Shown here: positions 17,732 to 26,837 of the stretch, one piece after another
Numbering within the stretch: the stretch's first letter is position 1
How the letters are laid out: each line of letters opens with the position of its first letter
DNA from: Rhodospirillales bacterium
Lineage (GTDB): Bacteria; Pseudomonadota; Alphaproteobacteria; Rhodospirillales; Defluviicoccaceae
Length of the DNA stretch: 64,000 nt
Assembly: GCA_016712595.1 (NCBI GenBank)
Contig: JADJQT010000001.1
Span: 969,501 to 1,033,500 of the forward strand
Direction: 5' to 3'
Position numbers and translations under genes: made by a program
The notes under the pieces: model-generated
Database searches by the model: none
Seen by the model: the letters and a program-made list of their open reading frames with translations, nothing else
What the model was told of the DNA's origin: nothing

Positions 17732-18409
17732 ATGTTTATTGATGGCATCTCGGCTTCGACCGCCACATCGGGCGGGCAGTCCGCCACCGATGCGCAAAAA
17801 CTCGACACCGACATCAATCGCTTCCTGACCCTGCTCGTCACGCAGCTACAGAATCAGGACCCCCTGGAGCCGATGGACGCCAACCAGTTCACCACGCAGC
17901 TCGTCCAGTTTGCCAGCGTCGAGCAGCAGATTTATCAGAATGCCAACCTTGAAAAGCTGGTGTCAGCGCAATCGACAGCCTCTCTTTCCTCGGCGGTCGG
18001 ATTCATCGGTAACTCCGTGGAAGCAAGCGGCAATGCGCTGCTGATGCAAGATGGGCAGGCAAACAGCTCGTACACGCTGGCATCGAACGCCAGCAATGCG
18101 ACGATCACGATCAAAGATGCCGGCGGCACAATCGTTTATACCGGCAGCGGTGCGACGGCCGCGGGCCGCCATGACTTTCAATGGGATGGAAAATCGAATG
18201 ACGGCCGATCGTTGCCGGACGGCGTCTATACCATGCAGGTGAGCGCCATCGACAAAGCCGGCGATGCCGTCGCCGTCGATCAGACCTATCGCGGAACGGT
18301 TACGGGTGTTTCGACGCAGACAGGCTCGATCGTTCTTAGTCTGGGAGACGTGGAACTGCCGATGAACGACGTGCTTTCCGTATCGCAGCCATCGGCGAGC
18401 TCCGGATAG
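17732..18409 (+). CDS. flgD: Flagellar hook assembly (cap) protein FlgD
   Basis: This is the scaffold that caps the growing hook and is exported by the flagellar type III system. The N-terminal part has the family signature LDTDINRFLTLLVTQLQNQD followed by PLEPMDANQFTTQLVQFASVEQQ. The central Ig/tudor-like region includes FQWDGKSNDGRSLPDG, the typical FlgD FLG-Ig pattern. At 225 aa it is of normal length. The gap to fliF (228 bp) is the largest inside the block. It contains a CCCCGC/GCGGGG hairpin near 18456-18476, so fliF may have its own promoter. Confidence 0.95.
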   Translation: MFIDGISASTATSGGQSATDAQKLDTDINRFLTLLVTQLQNQDPLEPMDANQFTTQLVQFASVEQQIYQNANLEKLVSAQSTASLSSAVGFIGNSVEASGNALLMQDGQANSSYTLASNASNATITIKDAGGTIVYTGSGATAAGRHDFQWDGKSNDGRSLPDGVYTMQVSAIDKAGDAVAVDQTYRGTVTGVSTQTGSIVLSLGDVELPMNDVLSVSQPSASSG

Positions 18410-18637
18410 CGTCGCAATCTCGCATCGGCACCACAGCAACCCTCCCTGATCAAGACCCCGCTACCGAAACGCGGGGGGCGGCGGCAGGGTGCAGCAGACG
18501 AATGATCGGCTTGCAGGTCCACGGAAACTGCCGCATGCCGCTCACGTTAACCTCGCTTTCATGCGCTGTTGACTAGGGTCCCTTTCGGGTCCGATGCGCG
18601 CCACTCACTAACGGCGCGTCGGCTTGATGGAGAGACC

Positions 18638-20311
18638 ATGGAGACAATGCGCAACTTCGTACAGACCCTCGGCCCCGCCCGCCTGGCGGTGATCGGCGGC
18701 GTGACGATTGCGCTCATTGCTTTCTTCGCCTGGATCATGGTCCGCTCTTCGACCCCGCCCCAGTCCTTGCTCTACGCGGATCTCGACATGACCGACGCGG
18801 CGAAGATCGCCGCTCAGCTCGACGCATCTAAAATCCCGTACCAGCTCGGCCCCGGCGGTAATTCGATTTACGTCGCCGCCGACCAGGTCGGGCGGACGCG
18901 CCTTACCCTTGCCTAGAACGGGCTGCCGTCGGGCGGCTCGATCGGGTACGAGATTTTCGACAAGGGTGATGCGCTCGGCAGCAGCAACTTTCAGCAGAAC
19001 ATCAACCTCGTCCGTGCGCTTGAGGGTGAACTGGCGCGCACCATACGAGCGATCGATTCCGTCAAGGCGGCGCGCGTTCATCTCGTGCTTCCCAAACGCG
19101 AGTTGTTCAGCCGCGAGAAGCCGGAGGCGAGCGCTTCGGTGCTGCTGCAAATGAACGGTCGCTCGCGCCTGACCCCGAGCCAGGTCGCCGCCGTGCAGAA
19201 CCTCGTCGCCTCGGCGGTGCCGGGACTGACCCCGGGACATATTTCAATTATCGACGGTCAGGGCACGCTGCTCACCGAGAGCGCCGATGGTAACGACATC
19301 GCGCTGGCCGCAGGCAAGGCGGACCAACGCCGCCGTCAGCTGGAATCCCAACTGTCCCACACCATTGAGGATCTCGTCGAACGCACGGTTGGCCCCGGCA
19401 AGGTTCGCGCGGAAGTCGCTGCGGATCTCGATTTCGACCGTATCGATACGAGCGAGGAGATCTTCAACCCGGACGGGCAGGTCGTCCGCTCAACCCAGAC
19501 GATCGGCCAATCGAGCAGCAGCAGCGACGGCAACGGGAATTCGCCCGTCTCCGTCGCCACGAACCTGCCCGACGCCCAAATCAACGGCGCAAGTGCGGGA
19601 GGCGGTAGCGGCAGTACGGAAAAGCGCAACGAAGAGACCGTCAATTACGAGATTTCGAAAAAAGTGGTCAACCACGTGCGCGAGACCGGCGTCGTCAAGC
19701 GCCTGTCCGTCGCCGTCCTTGTGGACGGCACGTATGTGACCGCTGACGATGGCAGCCGCACCTATCAGCCCCGAAGTGCGGAAGAACTGGAAAAACTCTC
19801 CAACCTCGTGCGCAACGCCGTCGGGTTCGACGCATCCCGCGGCGACAAGGTTGACGTCATCAGCATGCGTTTCCTTGAACCGGAACTGCCGCAAGAGGAA
19901 AAGGAAAACCTCCTTCTGGGACTAAGCAAAAGCGAATTGATGCGCATCGGCGAATATCTCGCGCTGATGGTGCTGGCGCTGCTCGTGCTGCTGCTCGTGG
20001 TCAAGCCAATCGTGAGCAAGGCGCTTGACTCGATGCCCTCTCCCGCCGTTGCCGGTGGCGTGACCGAAGGCGCGCCTCTGCTCCCCGGCCAGACGGCAAC
20101 GCCAGCGCTGACCGGCCCCGGAGGTGATCTGCAGGCGATGCATGCACAGGGCACCGAAGAGCGTGCCGGTAGCGCGGACGACATGATCGACATTGCCCGT
20201 ATCGACGGCAGGGTTAAGGCGTCCTCGCTCAAACGCGTGGGCGAGATCGTCAACAAGCATCCGGAAGAATCGCTCGCGATTATCCGAAGCTGGCTTCACG
20301 CGGAGCAGTAA
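18638..20311 (+). pseudogene. fliF: Flagellar MS-ring protein FliF, interrupted by an in-frame TAG
   Basis: FliF forms the membrane ring that anchors the flagellar motor and export gate. From ATG 18638 (after GGAGA) the frame encodes an N-terminal membrane helix and the start of the first ring-building domain (QSLLYADLD), then hits TAG at 18914-18916 after RLTLA. The same frame resumes at once with NGLPSGGSIGYEIFDKG and runs to 20311: EGELARTI, RVHLVLPKR, a second membrane helix (LALMVLALLVLLLVVKP) and a FliG-binding tail. Relatives have a Glu there, so GAG to TAG is likely. Read through, it is 557 aa, a normal length. All neighbours are intact, so this may be a recent mutation or a base-call error. 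Confidence 0.9.
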
Positions 20312-20320
20312 GGCACGGCC

Positions 20321-21340
20321 ATGTCACGAGCAATCACGGATTTTCGCAGTCTTAACGGCGCGATGAAGGCGGCGATCTTCATGCTCGCCATCGGCGAGAC
20401 CCACGCCGGCAAGCTGATGACGATGATGGACGACGAGGAAATCCGCGCCTTGTCCATGCACATGGCGAATCTCGGCACGATCAACGCCGATGCGGTGGAA
20501 GGGCTGCTGGTCGACTTCAGCGAGCACATTTCAAGCGCCGGTGCGCTCGTCGGTACCTTTGAATCGACAGAGCGACTGCTGACCAAAATCCTCGATGGCG
20601 ATCGCGTCAAGCAGATCATGGAGGAAATCCGTGGCCCGTCGGGTCGAACGATGTGGGACAAGCTGGGGAATGTCCACGAGGCTGTCCTCGCCAATTACTT
20701 GAAGAACGAATACCCGCAGACGGTCGCCGTCGTTCTTTCAAAGATCAAGGCGGCCCATTCATCGCGCGTGCTTTCGCTTCTACCGGAGAATTTTGCTCTC
20801 GAGGTGGTGATGCGCATGTTGCGCATGGAAACCGTGCAGAAGGAAATTCTCGATCAGGTCGAGCGGACGCTTCGTACGGAATTCATGACCAACCTCGCGC
20901 GCACCCATCGCGGTGACGCGCACGAACTCGTGGCCGAGATCTTCAACAACTTCGATCGCTCGACCGAGGGTCGGTTCATGAACGCGCTCGAGGAACGCAA
21001 TCAAGAATCCGCGTCTCGAATCAAGCAGTTGATGTTTACCTTCGAAGATCTGGTGAGGCTGGATTCCGCGGGCGTCCAGGTCTTGCTGCGCCAAGTTCCC
21101 AAAGAACAGCTCGGCGTGGCGTTGAAAGGCGCATCCGAGGCGCTCAAGGAACTGTTCTTCAAGAACATGTCGCAGCGCGCGAGCAAGATGATGCAAGAGG
21201 ATATTGCCGCGATGGGGCCGGTGCGGTTGCGCGACGTGGACGAAGCGCAAGGTACTATTGTTGCCACGGCAAAAGCTCTCGCCGAGGCGAACGAAATCGT
21301 GCTGTCGGGCAACGATTCGAACGACGAGCTGGTCTACTGA
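20321..21340 (+). CDS. fliG: Flagellar motor switch protein FliG
   Basis: This is the C-ring protein that links the MS ring (FliF) to the stators and generates torque. The 339 residues include the N-terminal FliF-binding part (LNGAMKAAIFMLAIGE), the middle domain with the surface motif EYPQTVAVVLSKI near residue 128, and the C-terminal torque helix region (FTFEDLVRLDSAGVQVLLRQVP), with its charged residues intact. It starts 9 bp after the fliF stop, so polar effects of the fliF amber codon are possible. Confidence 0.96.
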   Translation: MSRAITDFRSLNGAMKAAIFMLAIGETHAGKLMTMMDDEEIRALSMHMANLGTINADAVEGLLVDFSEHISSAGALVGTFESTERLLTKILDGDRVKQIMEEIRGPSGRTMWDKLGNVHEAVLANYLKNEYPQTVAVVLSKIKAAHSSRVLSLLPENFALEVVMRMLRMETVQKEILDQVERTLRTEFMTNLARTHRGDAHELVAEIFNNFDRSTEGRFMNALEERNQESASRIKQLMFTFEDLVRLDSAGVQVLLRQVPKEQLGVALKGASEALKELFFKNMSQRASKMMQEDIAAMGPVRLRDVDEAQGTIVATAKALAEANEIVLSGNDSNDELVY

Positions 21341-21341
21341 C

Positions 21342-22082
21342 ATGGCCAAAGTCGCGACCGCCCAAATCCAGCGATTCCTCTTCGAGCGACGCTTCGACCT
21401 GCCGGCGCCCCAGGAAGCACCGGCCGAGCCGGAGCCGGAGGCTCCGCCGGTTTTTTCTGCCGAGGACGTGGAGCGGGCGCGCGCCGAAGGGCACGCTGTT
21501 GGCCGTGAACAAGCCAACGCGGAATGGGCGAGCAAGGAGCACCATGAAGCGACGCTTCGGGCCAGCCTCGACGGTATCGGCGAACGGTTGCAAGCATTGC
21601 AGGCGGTGGTGGGCGAGGCCCGTGCACAGGCCGAGCGCGACGCGGTGCTGATCGCCGGCGTGATCGCGAAGAGGTTGCTCCCGGTTCGCTACCGGGAGAA
21701 CGCCATCCCGGAAATCGAGCACCTAGTGGCCACGGTCCTGCCTCGGCTGGCAGAGGAAACCTCGATCAATATCGCCGTTGCCGCGTCGCTCTTCCCCGAA
21801 CTCGGCCCTCGACTTGAGGCGCTGGCTCTCGGCAACGACCTCGACGGTCGGCTGCGTATCACCGCCGATGCAGCGCTTCCGGCAGGCGACTGCCGGATGG
21901 AATGGCGCGGCGGCGGCATCGTCCGCGATCACGCAGCGCTCTGGCGCGAGGTGGATGTTCTCGTAGGGGAAATTACCGGCGCGGCAGGCACGACGTCGCA
22001 GGCAAGACGGCTCGAGGCGCCGACGGACGGCGGCAGGTTAAACCCGTCCGATACTCTTCGCAGTGGAGACGACCATGGCTGA
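21342..22082 (+). CDS. fliH: Flagellar export ATPase regulator FliH
   Basis: FliH is the peripheral stalk of the flagellar export machine; it binds the ATPase FliI and the C-ring protein FliN. ATG 21342 follows the fliG stop by 1 nt (246 aa). The N-terminus has a conserved-type patch (IQRFLFERRFDLP), then an acidic Pro/Glu stretch. A coiled coil follows with GxxxG-like repeats (EGHAVGREQANAEW), and then the FliH/V-ATPase E-like C-terminal domain. The sequence is diverged from enterobacterial FliH, but context and motifs agree. Its 3' end overlaps the fliN start by 8 nt. FliI itself is not in this window. Confidence 0.85.
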   Translation: MAKVATAQIQRFLFERRFDLPAPQEAPAEPEPEAPPVFSAEDVERARAEGHAVGREQANAEWASKEHHEATLRASLDGIGERLQALQAVVGEARAQAERDAVLIAGVIAKRLLPVRYRENAIPEIEHLVATVLPRLAEETSINIAVAASLFPELGPRLEALALGNDLDGRLRITADAALPAGDCRMEWRGGGIVRDHAALWREVDVLVGEITGAAGTTSQARRLEAPTDGGRLNPSDTLRSGDDHG

Positions 22083-22419
22083 GAACGGCGATCTGGAACT
22101 GCCCAACCTTGAAAATCGGCCGGTCGCCGCAGAGCCCGTGGCCTCTGCCGAGCCACCGGAGGCGCCGCGTACCGCCCAGGATCTCGATGCTGTCTATGAT
22201 GTTCCAGTGCAGGTTTCCGCTGTGCTCGGCCGAACGACCATGGAGGTAAGCCAATTGCTCAAACTTGGTCGCGGTGCCGTGGTCGAACTCGACCGTCGCG
22301 TTGGTGAAGCGATCGACATCTACGTCAATAACCGGCTCGTCGCTCGTGGCGAGGTCGTGGTCGTCGAAGACCGCCTCGGGGTGACGATGACGGAAATCGT
22401 GAAAAGCGATCGGTCTTGA
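22075..22419 (+). CDS. fliN: Flagellar motor switch protein FliN
   Basis: This is a C-ring subunit at the cytoplasmic base of the motor, needed for switching and for docking FliH/FliI. I start at ATG 22075, with GGAG 6 nt upstream (114 aa); a GTG at 22063 is also in frame. The SpoA domain is clear: VPVQVSAVLGRTTMEVSQLL, then GAVVELDRRVGEAIDIYVNN, then LVARGEVVVVEDRLGVTMTEI. An acidic leader of about 35 residues precedes it, as is common in alphaproteobacteria. Confidence 0.95.
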   Translation: MAENGDLELPNLENRPVAAEPVASAEPPEAPRTAQDLDAVYDVPVQVSAVLGRTTMEVSQLLKLGRGAVVELDRRVGEAIDIYVNNRLVARGEVVVVEDRLGVTMTEIVKSDRS

Positions 22420-22430
22420 CGGAGTCAGCG

Positions 22431-23261
22431 ATGAGCGATGCCCCCTTCTTCGAGCCTGCGGCCGGCAAGGCTTATGCCGGACGGCGCAGGCCAGCCGACA
22501 AAGCCGCGCTGCTGGGATTAGCCGCCGGCTTCGCCATGCTGTCGGTGGCCATTGGCCTCGGTGGCCACGCGCGTTCATTTGTCGACGTTCCTTCGCTGCT
22601 GATTGTCGTCGGTGGCACGCTCGCGATTGTCACCATGTGCTTTTCGTTCACAGATGTGGCGACGATGCTACGAGTCGTCGCCAGCATGCTGATCCACTCC
22701 GCACCCGACCCATCCGGCGCGGCGATGCGAATTCTGTATCTCGCCGACGAGGCACGGCGGCACGGCGTGCTGCATCTCGAATTCGTACTGGGTGAGCACG
22801 CGGGCTTCCCGTTCCTGCAGAAAGCGCTTTCGATGGTGATCGACGGTGCCCGCGAGGAGGAGGTCGAGGACGTCCTGCGGCATGACGTCCAGGCGACTCC
22901 GCATCGCCTGCGGCGCAGCGCCGCCGTCCTTCGGCGCGGTGCCGATTATGCTCCCGCGATGGGCCTCATCGGTACTCTCATCGGCCTCGTGCAGATGCTC
23001 GGGCAACTCAGCCAACCGCAGCACATCGGGCCAAGCATGGCGGTCGCCCTGCTGACCACTCTTTATGGCGCCGTGCTCGCCAACATGATCCTCTCACCGC
23101 TGGCAGTTAAGCTCGATCGCAATGCCGCCGACGAGGAGTTGATCTGCCGCGTCTACCTTATGGGGGCCATGTCGATCTGCCGACAGGAAAACCCGCGTCG
23201 TCTGGAGCTGTTGCTCAACAGCATGCTACCGCCGGCGAAACGCGTAAGGCATTTCGAATGA
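22431..23261 (+). CDS. motA: Flagellar stator subunit MotA (MotA/PomA type)
   Basis: MotA is the ion-channel subunit of the stator that pushes on FliG. ATG 22431 follows ACGGAG, 12 nt after the fliN stop (276 aa). Four membrane segments are visible: two near the N-terminus (about 30-50, 55-78) and two flanking the conserved RRGADYAPAMGLIGTLIGLV block (about 165-195 and 200-225). The cytoplasmic loop carries the charged residues that contact FliG. The usual partner motB is not downstream; flbD follows instead, so the MotB partner must be encoded elsewhere. Confidence 0.88.
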   Translation: MSDAPFFEPAAGKAYAGRRRPADKAALLGLAAGFAMLSVAIGLGGHARSFVDVPSLLIVVGGTLAIVTMCFSFTDVATMLRVVASMLIHSAPDPSGAAMRILYLADEARRHGVLHLEFVLGEHAGFPFLQKALSMVIDGAREEEVEDVLRHDVQATPHRLRRSAAVLRRGADYAPAMGLIGTLIGLVQMLGQLSQPQHIGPSMAVALLTTLYGAVLANMILSPLAVKLDRNAADEELICRVYLMGAMSICRQENPRRLELLLNSMLPPAKRVRHFE

Positions 23262-23286
23262 GTGCCGAAGAAGGGAGCGTTCGGAC

Positions 23287-24672
23287 ATGCGCCTGCTGAT
23301 CCTCGGAAGCCTTGCCGGTCCGCTCGGCGCTGCGAGCCGCATCGCCATCGGCCGTGGCGCCAAGGTTCTGCATGTCGAGAGCATCGAGGCGGCTTTGCGG
23401 CTGCTGCGCGCCGGCGAAAGCGTCGACCTGCTGTTGGCTGACGTTCGCTTCGATGTTGCCGGGCTGATCGTCGCCCTGCAAAGCGAGCGAATGACCCTGC
23501 CGGTCGTCGCCTGCGGCATCGGCAGCGACACGCGTCTTGCCGTCGCCGCGATCCGGGCCGGCGCGCGGGAATACCTGCCGTTGCCGCCCGATCCTGAGAT
23601 GATCGGCGCGATGCTCGCTCTCGTGTCGCAGGAGAGTCATCCCATCGTTCATGCCGACGCACGGACGGCAGCGATGCTGGCGCTCGCCGCGAAAATCGCC
23701 GCGAGCGAAGCGACGGTACTGATCGTCGGACCCTCCGGGACCGGCAAGGAGTTGATGGCGCGCTTCATCCACGCGCGAAGCCGGCGAGCGAATGCCCGCT
23801 TTGTCGCTGTCAACTGCGCGGCAATCCCCGAGGCCCTTCTCGAATCCGAACTGTTTGGTCACGAGAAGGGTGCATTTACCGGGGCCATCGCCCGTCGGAT
23901 CGGTCGCTTCGAGGAGGCGAACGGCGGAACGTTGTTGCTCGACGAAATCAGCGAAATGGATTCACGCCTGCAAGCGAAGCTGTTGCGGGCGGTGCAGGAG
24001 CGGGAAATCGACCGTGTCGGCGGCACGCAGCCAGTCAAGGTCAACGTGCGCATCCTCGCCACGTCCAATCGAAATCTCGAGGAAGAGGTCGCCCGGGGTC
24101 GCTTTCGCGCCGATCTTTATTTCCGCCTCAACGTCGTCAGTCTCCAGCTCCCGCCACTGGCCGAGCGGCCGAAGGATATCCCCGTGCTTGCTCGCCACTT
24201 CTGTGAAAAGTACGCCGAGCTGAACAGCGTCGGAAACAAAGAGCTGACGCCCGAGGCACTCGCCGCACTGGCGGCTCACGCATGGCCGGGAAACGTGCGC
24301 GAGCTGGAAAACACCATCCATCGGGCGGTTCTGCTCGCTCCCGGTAGCCGGATCGGGACGGAATCGATCCTGCTGTCGTCCTCTGCTGCGGTCGGCGCTT
24401 CGCGCGGCGCCATCGGCGCGAACGGATTGGCTGACAGGAGCGCTGGCGCTTCGCCCGGTGGTGGGCTGGTTGGTCGCACCGTTGCCGACGTTGAACGCGA
24501 TTTGATCGTCGAGACACTCAATCACTGCCTCGGCAACCGGACTCACGCCGCGACCATTCTCGGCATTTCGATCCGCACGCTACGCAACAAACTCAAACAG
24601 TACGTCGAAGAGGGCGTGCCGGTGCCGGCACCCGGCGAAGGCCGGGACGCTCTCGACCATGCGGCATTCTGA
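23287..24672 (+). CDS. flbD: Sigma-54-dependent flagellar regulator FlbD
   Basis: This activator of sigma-54 flagellar promoters has 461 residues. The receiver-like N-terminus keeps D52 (LLLADVR) but lacks the usual acidic pair (LILGSL) and the conserved lysine (YLPLPP), so normal phosphorylation is doubtful. The AAA+ domain (about 125-365) has a Walker A GPSGTGKE, the sigma-54 contact loop GAFTGA and Walker B GGTLLLDEIS. A Fis-type helix-turn-helix ends the protein (NRTHAATILGISIRTLRNKL). FlbD in Caulobacter controls class III/IV flagellar genes. The sigma-54 element upstream of fliK is a likely target. Confidence 0.92.
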   Translation: MRLLILGSLAGPLGAASRIAIGRGAKVLHVESIEAALRLLRAGESVDLLLADVRFDVAGLIVALQSERMTLPVVACGIGSDTRLAVAAIRAGAREYLPLPPDPEMIGAMLALVSQESHPIVHADARTAAMLALAAKIAASEATVLIVGPSGTGKELMARFIHARSRRANARFVAVNCAAIPEALLESELFGHEKGAFTGAIARRIGRFEEANGGTLLLDEISEMDSRLQAKLLRAVQEREIDRVGGTQPVKVNVRILATSNRNLEEEVARGRFRADLYFRLNVVSLQLPPLAERPKDIPVLARHFCEKYAELNSVGNKELTPEALAALAAHAWPGNVRELENTIHRAVLLAPGSRIGTESILLSSSAAVGASRGAIGANGLADRSAGASPGGGLVGRTVADVERDLIVETLNHCLGNRTHAATILGISIRTLRNKLKQYVEEGVPVPAPGEGRDALDHAAF

Positions 24673-24692
24673 GCGCAACGGAGCACGGCGCG

Positions 24693-26831
24693 ATGGCAAC
24701 GACTGCAGTGGGTGATGCGACCGGCGGGCTGACGGCAATGGGCGGCCTCAGCAAGCTCTTCGGCCAGCGTCTCGAAAGCGCGAAGCGGCACGGCGATATC
24801 ATGCTTGCCGTCGCCGTCGTGGCGATCCTCGTCGTGCTGATCTTGCCGCTACCGCAGTGGCTACTCGACGCTTGCCTCGCGCTGTCCATCACCATTTCGG
24901 TACTCATTCTGCTGACTGCGCTATTTGCGGAAAAGCCGTTGGAATTCAACGCATTTCCGGTCGTTCTGCTGCTCTCGACAATGGTCCGGCTATCGCTCAA
25001 CATGGCGTCGACGCGGCTGATCCTCACCCATGGTCACGAGGGTCCAGCCGCCGCCGGCCACGTCATCGAAGCCTTCGGCGGGTTCGTGATGGGCGGCAAC
25101 TTCATCATCGGCATCATCGTCTTCGCCATTTTGATGATCGTCAATTTCGTTGTCATCACCAAGGGCTCGGGGCGCATCGCCGAAGTGTCCGCCCGTTTCA
25201 CCCTCGACGCCATGCCCGGCAAGCAGATGGCGATCGACGCCGATCTATCCGCAGGACTGATCACCGAGGCGGAGGCGCGCTCCCGGCGCCGTAACCTCGA
25301 GGAAGAGAGTGGATTTTTTGGCGCGATGGACGGTGCCGCCAAGTTTGTTCGCGGTGACGCGATCGCCGGGCTGATGATCACGTTCATCAACATCATTGGC
25401 GGCATCATCATCGGCGTCGGGCAGCGAGATCTGAGTTTCCTCGATGCCGCCGACGCCTACACCCGGCTTACGGTCGGCGACGGGCTGGTTACCCAGATCC
25501 CGGCGCTGATCGTCTCCACGGCTGCCGGCATCATCGTTACCAAGGCCGGCCTGTCGGGAAAAACCGACAAGGCGTTGTCTGGCCAGCTCGCGGGGAACCC
25601 GAAAGTGCTGGGGATGAGCAGTGGCCTGCTGGTGCTGCTGGCGGTCCTGCCCGGAATCCCGGCCGTGCCGTTCCTGTTCGTCGCCGGGATCGTCGGCACC
25701 CTCGCTTATACGGCACGCCGGCGCCAGGTCACACAAGCGGCCGAAGCGCAGCGCGAGGCGCATGCCGCGGCGGACCTTCCGCCGCCGGCGGAGGAGCCGA
25801 TCTCCTCAGCGCTGAAGATGGACGATTTGCGGCTCGAATTGGGCTACGGCCTGCTGCCTCTGGTAAACGGCGGCGGCGACGGACCGCGGATAACCGATCA
25901 GGTCAAGGCACTGCGCCGCCAGCTTGCCGCCGAACTTGGCTTCGTGATGTCGAGTGTTCGCATTCAGGACAATATGCAGCTTCCGGCGCAGGTCTACGTG
26001 ATCCGCGTCAAGGAAATCGAGGCCGGCCGCGGCGAAGTTCGGCCGGGATTGCTCCTGGCGATGGATCCTCGTGGCGAGGAGATTACTCTTCCGGGCGAGA
26101 AGACCAAAGAGCCGACGTTCGGACTCCCGGCGCTGTGGATCGACTCCGCGCATCAGGAGGAGGCGTTGTTCCGCGGGCTGACCGTCGTCGAGCCGGCGAC
26201 GGTCGTCACCACTCACTTGACCGAGGTGGTCAAGGACCATATGGCGTCGCTGTTGTCCTATGCGCAGACACGCAAATTATTGGAGGAGCTTGATAAAGAG
26301 CACCAAAAGCTCATTGCTGATATTATTCCGGGACAGATCTCGTATGGCGGAGTCGAGCGCGTGCTGCAGAACCTTCTGTCCGAGCGGATCTCGATCCGCG
26401 ACCTGCCGACGATCCTGGAGGGCATCTCCGAGGCCTGCGGCCATACCCGCAGCGTCACTCAGATCACCGAGCATGTGCGTGGCCGCCTCGCCCGCCAGAT
26501 CAGCGATATGTACACCAACGAGCGGGGATTTATTCCTTTGCTGACCCTCGCTCCCGAATGGGAGCAGGAGTTCACCGAGTCGCTGACGGGCTCGGGGGAC
26601 GACCGGCAACTCGCCATGGCGCCGACGAAGCTGCAACAGTTCCTTACCGCCGTACGCACCGCCTACGATCGGCAGGCGCACGCCGGAGAAACCCCGGTCC
26701 TGCTGACTGGCCCCGCCATTCGCCCCTATGTGCGATCAATCATCGAGCGTTTCCGTCCGAGTTCGGTGGTGATTTCACAGAGTGAGGTCGCGCCGAAGGC
26801 CCGGATCAAGACCGTCGGACGGGTCGCGTAG
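24693..26831 (+). CDS. flhA: Flagellar export gate protein FlhA
   Basis: FlhA is the main component of the flagellar type III export gate in the inner membrane and uses proton motive force. At 712 aa its length is normal. There are about eight N-terminal membrane helices. The signature FNAFPVVLLLSTMVRLSLNM precedes the cytoplasmic FHIPEP loop, here with DAMPGKQMAIDADL and RRRNLEEESGFFGAMDGAAKF. The long cytoplasmic C-terminal domain (from about residue 360) binds chaperone-substrate complexes. flhF follows after 6 bp. Confidence 0.97.
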   Translation: MATTAVGDATGGLTAMGGLSKLFGQRLESAKRHGDIMLAVAVVAILVVLILPLPQWLLDACLALSITISVLILLTALFAEKPLEFNAFPVVLLLSTMVRLSLNMASTRLILTHGHEGPAAAGHVIEAFGGFVMGGNFIIGIIVFAILMIVNFVVITKGSGRIAEVSARFTLDAMPGKQMAIDADLSAGLITEAEARSRRRNLEEESGFFGAMDGAAKFVRGDAIAGLMITFINIIGGIIIGVGQRDLSFLDAADAYTRLTVGDGLVTQIPALIVSTAAGIIVTKAGLSGKTDKALSGQLAGNPKVLGMSSGLLVLLAVLPGIPAVPFLFVAGIVGTLAYTARRRQVTQAAEAQREAHAAADLPPPAEEPISSALKMDDLRLELGYGLLPLVNGGGDGPRITDQVKALRRQLAAELGFVMSSVRIQDNMQLPAQVYVIRVKEIEAGRGEVRPGLLLAMDPRGEEITLPGEKTKEPTFGLPALWIDSAHQEEALFRGLTVVEPATVVTTHLTEVVKDHMASLLSYAQTRKLLEELDKEHQKLIADIIPGQISYGGVERVLQNLLSERISIRDLPTILEGISEACGHTRSVTQITEHVRGRLARQISDMYTNERGFIPLLTLAPEWEQEFTESLTGSGDDRQLAMAPTKLQQFLTAVRTAYDRQAHAGETPVLLTGPAIRPYVRSIIERFRPSSVVISQSEVAPKARIKTVGRVA

Positions 26832-26837
26832 GCGGTC

